DNA of 64,000 bases from Litsea cubeba. Taxonomy: Eukaryota; Streptophyta; Magnoliopsida; Laurales; Lauraceae. Position numbers and translations under genes: made by a program. Numbering within the stretch: the stretch's first letter is position 1; each line of letters starts with the position of its first letter. Under the pieces are notes generated by a model, which did not search any database, was not told where the DNA came from, and worked only from the letters and a program-made list of their open reading frames with translations. Of the stretch, positions 56,615 through 64,000 are shown in pieces. The stretch lies in NCBI GenBank assembly GCA_012931725.1, contig CM022945.1, positions 16,381,382 to 16,445,381 on the forward strand, written 5' to 3'.

Positions 56615-57012
56615 TGAAAATAAATATGAATAAACCAAATCTTTGATCTTAAAAAAAAACTACAAGCATTTCTAATCAAGCAAAAGGTATCGAAATCACT
56701 CACAGAGGTTGCAAAGTTGACGATTCACAGTAATGTAGTTTGAAGAACAAGGCAACAAGAGCACAGAGAGATGGCTGAACAGGAGGAGGTGCGGCATTCA
56801 CGTCTGGGTGGGGGAGCTCGTCGAGATCGCCTTCGACGTGGAGGGTGCAGTGAAACAGCGGTTTATAGAGTGAAATTGGAGGGAAGAATGCAGCGTGTAG
56901 GGAGTATTTTCATCGAGTCTAGCGTGTAGGGAAGAATGGGTGTTTTAGAGCAATTGCAAAGTGTAAAGTGAAAAAGTTAAAAAATTATTCACTGAAGACC
57001 ACTGTGTAAAGA
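56615..57012. other. MULE right arm, non-coding
   Basis: The portion of the MULE beyond the gypsy insertion. It includes a GC-richer stretch (56790-56850) and repeated GCGTGTAGGGA motifs (56900-56935) related to the terminal repeat. This would be the upstream region of the PMD gene. Confidence 0.65.
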
Positions 57013-57059
57013 GATGCAGTATGTGGAGAGTAAAACGTAGTGTGCAGGTAGCAACTCTC
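57013..57059 (-). repeat. MULE right terminal inverted repeat
   Basis: On the - strand it reads GAGAGTTGCTACCTGCACAC and onward, the mate of 23006-23052. Confidence 0.88.
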
Positions 57060-57068
57060 CCAAATAAA
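57060..57068. repeat. MULE target site duplication CCAAATAAA (right)
   Basis: Perfect match to 22997-23005. Confidence 0.95.
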
Positions 57069-58252
57069 ACCATCGACCCTCATCTCATTCTTCTCCCCTC
57101 ACTTCCCCCTTGGCGCCATTGAAGTTCTAAAGATCTTCCAAGCCATGAGACCACCTCCCTTGTCTTCCCTAAGTCCTCCGGACCTCAAGCATCCTTTTTC
57201 CTTCAACTGTGCTTCTCTAGGTAAGCTCCTACCCTTATAGATATTAGGGTTTCCACCTTATTTGTTTAGAAATGGTTTAGGGTAGCGCACTAGCCCTTTC
57301 TCATGCATTTGTTTATGTTGAGTTGTTTTCTCAAATTCGAGCTCCTAGGTTTCATTGTTGAGTGCATTCCATGAAAGGCAAGTGGATATGTATACATGTT
57401 CTATGATATGTTTTTCTTTTTTATGATTCTAGTATTGACCTCAATTTTAGACACCTTTGAGGTCATCTAGAGTTAAATTGGAAATTCACATGCTAGCTTA
57501 GTTTTTTATTTTAATGGATTGGAATTGTAGGATTGGAGTCTGTTTATTATTCAATTAGAAAGGGTTAAGCCCTATGTTTATGTGTTTATCGGGTGGTTAG
57601 ATCGTAGGGAAAATTTTCCCTATTTCTGAACTGAAATGGATTTCGGATGCCATTTCTGAAGCCTCACAGTTGACCGTGGAACCCCCAAGTAGGTTCTGTG
57701 AAGCCTGGGATGACTGAGCCCTTCGAGGCTAACCGTGGAACTCAAGAAAAATTGGAGTTAGGTCGTGTCTTGGAACCTGAATGACACATTGGAACCTAAA
57801 TGTTGTACTCTTGGACCTCACGGTTGATCGTGCTGCAACCATGGAGGATCCCACGATTGACCGTGGATGTCCCACTATCGACCCTGGAAACTGGGTTCCT
57901 TCGTGGAAAGGACTTTTTCTTAAACTTTTGAGGACTTAGTTGGGACCCTTGGCATCACCATTTGAGGACTAATTGAGGGACTTTAAGTGAGGGATGTTTT
58001 GAGCCAACATTCCTTCACAAATTACTCGGATTACGTGCAAGGTGCAATCTGCTTTGGAAAGGACGAGATGAGGTAATGTGATACCCATCATCGGATTGCA
58101 CACCATGATGGATGATTAGGGTATTGAAGACCTCACCTCCTCCAAGGACCAAATAGCAATGTATTGTATATCAAGGGCGACCATGTCCCTAGGTTTGGAT
58201 CGTAACTCCTATGTGAATTTTAATTGTACATTTTGGTATTGATGTCAACATG
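57069..58252. other. Tekay-like LTR, middle part
   Basis: Continues 22671-23005. It contains several GACCGTGGA/AACCGTGGAA-like repeats (57670-57890) but no coding region. Confidence 0.6.
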
Positions 58253-59223
58253 CAAGGGCAGAGGGAGGGGAGGGCGAGTGGGTCAATTACCCCAACTCAA
58301 CTTTTTAAAAATTTGAGGGATATTTTTCAGTTTTCTATGGGCATTTGTTATTTTTATTCACCTTTTACCCTTCCTCACTTGTAAGACTAAAAAAGTATAG
58401 AATAAGCAAAAATTTTAGGGATAGTGATGTCTTTTCCTCTCCTAGAAAAAGAAGCAATCCACAGTGGACAACTCATAGTCCCTTTTTACACGGCAAGTAA
58501 CCTTCCACCTTTTTGCCTATTCCCATCTCAAAGGCTTTTTTACCCAAAAAATCCTTAATGCAATTGCCATTAGCCATTTGCCAACGAGGAAGAACTCTAT
58601 AACCCATTTACATCAAGTATTTCTTTCTTTATTTTGCACTTTACAAAAATAGTATCTTATATTTGATGAATGAAGTTGCCTAAAAAGTGGGCCTCAATGA
58701 TTGATGATCACAACCATTAATCTTGAATTCTTTGAGGTAGAAGATGATGCTTTATATCACATAGATATGGCTATGGAATTTTAGTTAACTTGAATAATAT
58801 CTTTCTCATTTCTGCTATTGGAGGCATATCCTCAAATCTTTTAGAGCTACGGTCCTTTAATTAACTCAATCTTTATTTTGCAAAACAAACACATGTCATA
58901 TTGCTTCTTTGCCTCTTTTATGCATTAAATTCAAGTTTAGCTTTAGGTCCATTATAATATATTAAAGCCAAGGGTTTTTTGCTTTTTTGACTTTTGGTTA
59001 TGATTTTGACAGTCGGTTATTCTTTTTTTCAAATATTTTCTATTTTCTTTCTACTTATCTCATGCAAACTAACTATTATATCTCTTTACCAAAAACCACC
59101 TCTACTACCCACTTCTCTAACTTTCACTTTTCCATTTCTGCAACTCTCTTTCTATCCAAACTCTATCATTTCCTTTCTACTCCAATTCTCCTCTTTTCTT
59201 TCTATGTGATTAGCTTATAGATT

Positions 59224-59228
59224 ACATA
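59224..59228. repeat. Target site duplication ACATA (left) of solo LTR
   Basis: It is repeated at 61084-61088. Confidence 0.85.
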
Positions 59229-61083
59229 TGTGAGTTTTATGGACTCAATCCAGTAGATGATATAATAAATTGATTAATTTCTTTATTTATCAGTATATTC
59301 ATGCTTTCCTTTCATGAGATGAATTGTGATTTATTATATACTTGTACATAACCAATACAAATGACATTATGGTTCATGAGATGAACCAGAGTCCATAAGT
59401 ATACTAGATGTAACACATGTGTATGGATGAGATCCACATACGGGAGACATGTGTTGCAAATCTTATACTTAAATATCTTCACAACTAGTGATGAGACTAG
59501 ACATCCGATACCGACAAGGTTGCAGTACTTTGGTCACTGTGAGATAGTGTGATTTATCTCGATCATCAGAATGTAAGATTTTGGTTCAGAGTGCTGGTAC
59601 ATTGGATGTATTGAATGACCATGAGAAGCACTTTATGAACACTATCTTTAAACTTAAGGTCTGCTCTCATAATTCCCTAGCAGTAAGCTCTCAATCCTGA
59701 GACATTAATGAACTCAAGTTTCTATCTATTCATTTTCTTTGAGTCACCAATGAGTGAGGCCAACTGTAGGTCAACACCTTGGTGATTTGGGTACGTGGTA
59801 GTAGAGCTGTGAGAACATTCAATGGTCAAGATGGAATCTATCTCTAATATCCCCTTGTGCCAATTAATGGATTTATCATTGGTAAGTGCGCACCCATTCC
59901 TATTAAGAGTTAATTGAAAAGGTACCTATGATCATTATAATTAATTGGGGATCAAGGATAATAAGATATGGATCTAAGTTTGGAAGACAGGTCCAATTGA
60001 TCTATAGATATTGATGGAGGGGCCTACTTGTCGTAATGTGGAAGTTTAAGGTCTTCTATGTAATATTCCTAAGACCGGAGTTCAATTGCATTTATATAGT
60101 GGAGTTAATTCTAATTAATTGTGGGCCCGGATTGCACATGAGATGTGGGGTCGCGAGTTTCAATTGGAGCCAGCTTTCTAAGGAATCCCTAGTGGTCCCC
60201 ACGCTAGCCCAATTATTAGAAAGATACTAATTCTAGTTAAACTCTAAAAGGAAAGTTACTATTTCTATTTGAAGTAAGACTTCTAATAGTGGTAATAGTA
60301 AAGTTACTAATTTTAGCAGAAGTGGGACTTCTATTTTAATTAGAAAGGAATTAGAAAGTTACTAATCATATTTGAAGTGAGACTTCTAATTATGATATGG
60401 TAAGTTACTAATTATTGTGGAAGTAAGACTTCTATTTTAATTAGTAAAAGAAGAGAAACTTACTAATTCTTATGGAAGTGAGACTTTTAATAGAAATTAG
60501 TAAGTAGGGCTTGCAAAAGCTATAAATAGAGGAGATATAGGGCTGGAACTTTTTGATGCTATTCTCATCCTTGAGATTCACGCCCAAGAGGTTGTCAAGT
60601 CCAAGTGTTGGACGTTTATCCCTTTGTGTCCAAGAGTTGCACATGGTTCTTCTCTCTTTCCCTCTTCTAGATTTTCTTCTAGTTTCTCCTTTGAGTTCCT
60701 AGTAGTTTTCTCTTGGAGATCCTACCATCTTCTTGAGAAAAAGAGAATCTGATACGGGTCATAGCGTGGAAGATCGAGAGGTCTTGGAGATTCCTATTTG
60801 ATAAGTGAAAGTGTTTCATCATCAAAGAAAGACACAACTTCTCCATTAGAGCACAACCGAGCTCCAAAGGTATAATCTACTTCCTTGTATGTTGTAGACT
60901 TTTGTTGCTTGATTGTTTGCTGGTTTCTATCTTCTAGATAGAGTTTTTTTTACTGATCGTGATGGCTGAGATTGAGGGTACGCGTCTTGGATTGGTTTTG
61001 GTAGCCTTTTGAATAGTTGATCCCTGCATCAACTGGATCAAAAGTTTTTAAAATCTATCCTAGAGGCCCACCTATTTCCAACA
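59229..61083 (+). mobile_element. 1.86-kb solo LTR, probably copia
   Basis: It starts TGTGAGTTTTATGG and ends TATTTCCAACA, with perfect ACATA duplications. A CTATAAATAGAGG TATA region (about 60520) and a downstream CT-rich leader place the transcription start inside it on the + strand. Clusters of AGTTACTAATT and GAAGT-AGACTTCTA repeats occur at 60220-60510. No internal domain is present. The superfamily is inferred from termini and size. Confidence 0.8.
60220..60510. repeat. Short dispersed repeats in solo LTR U3
   Basis: Six or seven units of AAGTTACTAATT, then GAAGT-AGACTTCTAAT, about 40-50 bp apart, just upstream of the TATA box. The position suggests enhancer-like U3 repeats, which is an inference. 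Confidence 0.75.
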
Positions 61084-61088
61084 ACATA
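61084..61088. repeat. Target site duplication ACATA (right)
   Basis: Matches 59224-59228. Confidence 0.85.
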
Positions 61089-61503
61089 AACATGCACTCT
61101 CACAATCTTTTCTTCTTTTGCTTTCTTTCTAAAATTTATGGATATTTTTTCATGCATGAATGTTTATGCTCCTATGTTGGCCATACTTGTGCTAAGCACT
61201 AGTTATTATGCTAGTAGACAATTATTGCAATGGTTTCTCAATAACTTTATGGAATCTCATAACTTATTAAATTATGTTAGATTAATTTAAATCACAATTA
61301 AGTCTCAATCCATTAAATTATGTTTAGATTACTTTAGTGAGCTTGAGCTTCTAAATGCACCCCCCATTTCTCTTTGTACACCCTCTTTAAGTAGAGAGAA
61401 AGAGGACAATTGTAAGCCTGTCGAGGACAATTGTAAACAGATGCTTTTTTATTTAATGGAATTTAAAAAAAATTGATGTACACCTGCTTATGTCTATACG
61501 ATT

Positions 61504-61615
61504 ATATATATATATTTTTTCGTGTAGTGAACTATAATAATTCCTATTTTCCCCCATTGAATATATATATTTTCGTGTAGTGAACTATAATAATTCCTAT
61601 TTTCCCCCACTGAGA
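61504..61615. repeat. Tandem duplication, about 54 bp
   Basis: TATATATATTTTCGTGTAGT, then GAACTATAATAATTCCTATT, then TTCCCCCA occurs twice in a row near the right end of the hAT-like insert. Confidence 0.9.
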
Positions 61616-61638
61616 GAAATTCCTGGCTCCACCACTGT

Positions 61639-62850
61639 CCATACGTCACGAACGTGTTCTTTACCATTGTAATTGTGTTGTGAGATCACATGAATAACTT
61701 AGATGGATTGGACTTAGGATTATCTTTGTAGTTCGTATCTTTGTTGGGATTTGACTGAAGCTTTGAGGCTAGGTGGCTTTTGACCATAAAGGCTTTCAAA
61801 ATGACTACTTATGTTAGTTTGATAAATTTGTCTGTCTAGGGGTATTCGATGAAGTTTGAATGATGAATTGATGAAGAGTAGTTCTTCATTCATTTTGATG
61901 AAATCTTGTTCACCTCAGATAAGCCTAGCCCCTCACTAGTGTATGTATAAGATTCTTTGTGTCAGGCATCACTTGCGTGTAACGTTTAACATAGCTGGGG
62001 CACCACTATGATAGGACTTTTTACTACGCCAATGTAGATCGATAATTTTGGATGGTTGTGTACACTATCAGATACCAATGATGTCGGGTTTTGATGTTTG
62101 TTACCATGGGTATCACTTTCTGACTGGGCTAGTCTCCCGTGCATTTTCTCTACTACAACTTGATACGAGTGGAGAGGACAATGATACTATCCCGTTGTGA
62201 TTAGCTTATATGGACCACCTATTTGTTAGGATGTTTTTTTTAAGTCTTTCCTTATGATTCTTTATGCACTGAAACTCATATGATCATACTATCAGTAACT
62301 CTGATTACTACTGCATATCTAATGATGTTATATATATTATATTATATGTGTGTCTCTATATGCCAAATCTCGTAGTCTGATGATGCTACTCTTAGTACAT
62401 AGGTACCGAGCTCGATGAGGAGACGAAGAAAGTTCAGACAGATCAGGCTGGTCACTTCCACGAGTGGTGTGTGGATGACATAGTGCAATCGTTCACCCCG
62501 CACTCGAGAGCCTTCACGCCTATATGGATAGTTCTCCTTTTGATTTATTTTGTTGGCTCGGGTTTTTGTAATGGGCACTTATTTCTAAACACTTTTGTAT
62601 AACTATTAAACTTTAACTTTAGTAAATCTTAGCTATGCTTGCTCTTAATTGTTTACTATTGATGTCATTTGTTAAATTATGAAGCTTCCACTATATTATG
62701 GGTGAACTGAGGAAATATCTATACCTCACCACGGACTCCGATTCTTATGAGACAATAGTTGGGGGTCACGTGTACTTGTTTATACGAAAAATTATTATTG
62801 GCCCCATAAACTCACACATAATTCCCATTTTTCAGAATGGGGGCGTGACA
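61639..62850. other. Tekay-like LTR, 3' part
   Basis: Includes GGTACCGAGCTCGATGAGGA at about 62401 and ends GGGCGTGACA. No coding region. Confidence 0.6.
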
Positions 62851-63185
62851 ACTACCTTGCCAAAATTAACCTCCATTTTAAATGATATTCATTGATTAAT
62901 TATCTTTTCACATCAAGCAGATATATGAACAGGAAGTATGATCTGACCACCAAGATGCAACGGTTTTGAGCAAGTCTCCATGGCCTAGCAGAGATGCAGC
63001 TCCAGAGGAAAGTGTTTTGTTGAATCCAGGGGATAGTTTCAGTTTTGATGTAAATAGTTTTGTAACATATCAGGGGTAGTTATCTTAGGTTAAGCTTTTC
63101 GATAGCTTGATGTAAATCCTCTTATATTTTGTTTGTATACTCTTTTCCCTTCCTCTATATAAATATATCTTTCTAATAAAAAAGA
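62851..63185 (+). mobile_element. L1 3' tail (right part, resumes after the nest)
   Basis: It continues the tail repeat cut at 22670: CTACCTTGCCAAAAT, then GATATATGAACAGGAAGT, then GAGGAAAGTGTTTTGTTGAA, then TTTGTAACATATCAGGGG, closely matching 22362-22620. It ends with TATATAAATATATC and AATAAAAAAG, the likely L1 3' end. Confidence 0.85.
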
Positions 63186-63374
63186 ATTTGTATGCATCAA
63201 AAGGACTTGGAACGTCAAACAACATCATCAATAAGGCCATTGGATTATTTTTAAAACGTCGAATGTTAGGCTCTGCTGTTGTTCTATCTCAAATACTATT
63301 GTGAGAATTAAACATATGCATCCCTAGGGATCCATTCCTGGGCAATGGGCTAACTTAGTAAAAATGAAAAAAAC

Positions 63375-63460
63375 CCATCCCGGCCCGTTGCTTAATTGGA
63401 TAGGGATGTGGTGTTTGTGGTGCATGAGTTCTAGTCCTTGAAAGCCAAAAATCAATTAAT
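63375..63460 (+). mobile_element. tRNA-like SINE head or tRNA relic
   Basis: TTGCTTAATTGG (63388-63399) fits an A box and GAGTTCTAGTCC (63426-63437) a B box, at normal spacing. The acceptor arms do not pair, so it is not a functional tRNA. Confidence 0.45.
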
Positions 63461-64000
63461 GTTTGTGATATGCATTGGAGTTTTTTCCCCAAGTTTTACA
63501 CCATTTTCAGTAACTTACTTTGTTAGATTGACAAATGCACAAAAAAAATAAAAGGATTTTTAGTAAAATATGCTGTTTGGACCCAATAAGTTTTAGCTGA
63601 TGATCAACTTTTAAAATATTAATAGTGTTGTGTTCAAAAAGTGTGTTTCGAAGGGCGGAAGTGAGTTTTTGTTGCAATATCGCTACTTATTTTACTTCAT
63701 GTATTCATTTTCCAATCCATCTTTTTCTATATCTTAGCTTGGGTTCTGAAAAAGAAGGATGAACACTGCACATTTGAAGGTCATTCTCTTTTGACAATGC
63801 TTGGGAGGAAAATGAAAATTTAATTGGAATGTAATATGTCAAAACTGATAGCCAAAAAAGAGGAACATAAAACATGGAAGATCAAGAAAAACATGATGAG
63901 AAATGGGTAAAGACAAGGAGAAGGGGAAGGGGAGTTACAGTGGTTCTAAAATGGTTAAGTTCGATTTTTTAGGTAAAAGTTGAATAGAGAGGGAGTGTAT
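63461..64000. other. AT-rich flank, no feature identified
   Basis: No coding region, RNA gene or repeat is recognised to the window end. Confidence 0.5.

Larger units (their letters stand above)
23006..57059. mobile_element. Mutator-like element (MULE), interrupted by a gypsy element
   Basis: The left end GAGTGTTGCTACCTGCACAC and the right end, on the opposite strand, GAGAGTTGCTACCTGCACAC differ at one base in 20 and are flanked by a perfect 9-bp duplication. Without the gypsy insertion and its duplicated 5 bp (29573-56614) the MULE is about 7.0 kb. It holds a FAR1-MULE-SWIM-OTU gene (+) and a convergent PMD gene (-). Both are broken, so the element is not autonomous now. Confidence 0.93.
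58253..61638. mobile_element. hAT-like insert in the Tekay-like LTR
   Basis: The left end CAAGGGCAGAGGGAGG and the right end, on the other strand, CAGTGGTGGAGCCAGG agree at 10 of 16 positions and resemble common plant hAT termini. The flanks TCAACATG and TCCATACG match at 5 of 8. Without its own solo-LTR insertion it is about 1.5 kb with no transposase. The boundaries are tentative. Confidence 0.4.
22671..62850. mobile_element. Del/Tekay-like gypsy solo LTR, split by nested insertions
   Basis: It starts TGTAAGGTCTCG and ends GGGGGCGTGACA, a terminus style typical of plant Del/Tekay chromovirus LTRs, and sits inside an L1 tail with a near-perfect 5-bp duplication. The pieces are 22671-23005, 57069-58252 and about 61639-62850, together about 2.7 kb. 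No gag or pol of this element is present, so it is a solo LTR. The family assignment rests on termini and length only. Confidence 0.65.

Noticed and set aside
59229..61083. Endogenous pararetrovirus fragment, suggested by TATA box and leader-like sequence
   Set aside because: No movement, coat or polymerase motif. TG/CA ends and a 5-bp duplication identify a solo LTR.

Overview
The window is nuclear DNA of a flowering plant with a large, repeat-rich genome. The evidence is spliced genes with GT-AG introns, plant-type Ty1/copia, Ty3/gypsy, L1 and RTE retroelements, a Mutator-like element (MULE) with a FAR1-type transposase, and plant mobile domain (PMD) genes. The species cannot be named from the sequence. 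One apparently intact host gene is visible. Almost everything else is transposable-element DNA of different ages, mostly decayed.

Positions 1-19464 hold the host gene and its surroundings. A 5'-truncated copia element (1-3068) lies upstream. The host gene, read on the + strand, has three coding exons (3762-3845, 13899-14001, 19286-19464) that join in frame to a 121-residue protein of unknown function. Intron 1 (10.05 kb) contains an RTE LINE 3' end, a non-autonomous hAT-type element (5020-6068), a complete but mutated antisense copia element (7077-12491, target duplication AAGGG) and a tRNA-derived SINE. Intron 2 (5.28 kb) contains a candidate MITE, an internally deleted copia relic and a second RTE 3' end.

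Positions about 20700-63190 form one large nest. A plant L1 relic (20740-22670, resuming at 62851) was hit inside its tandemly repeated tail by a Del/Tekay-like solo LTR (22671-62850). That LTR was hit by a MULE (23006-57059, perfect 9-bp duplication CCAAATAAA). The MULE was hit by a Tat-like Ty3/gypsy element (29573-56609, AGGGA). The right LTR of the gypsy element was hit by a 5.9-kb solo LTR (49553-55486, CACTC). The right arm of the Tekay-like LTR separately took a hAT-like insert carrying a 1.86-kb solo LTR (59229-61083, ACATA).

The MULE carried a FAR1-MULE-SWIM transposase continued by an OTU domain (+ strand) and, convergent to it, a spliced MAIN-like PMD gene (- strand). The gypsy element encodes gag, protease, a G-patch-like segment and integrase on the - strand and has lost reverse transcriptase and RNase H. 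Between integrase and its 3' LTR it carries an oppositely oriented gene with its own TATA box, introns, a PMD region, a basic nuclear-signal-like stretch and a C-terminal coiled coil. Two unrelated elements, one inside the other, therefore each carried a PMD gene. This is the most interesting feature of the window.

All element genes are broken by stops or frameshifts. Only the host gene reads as intact.
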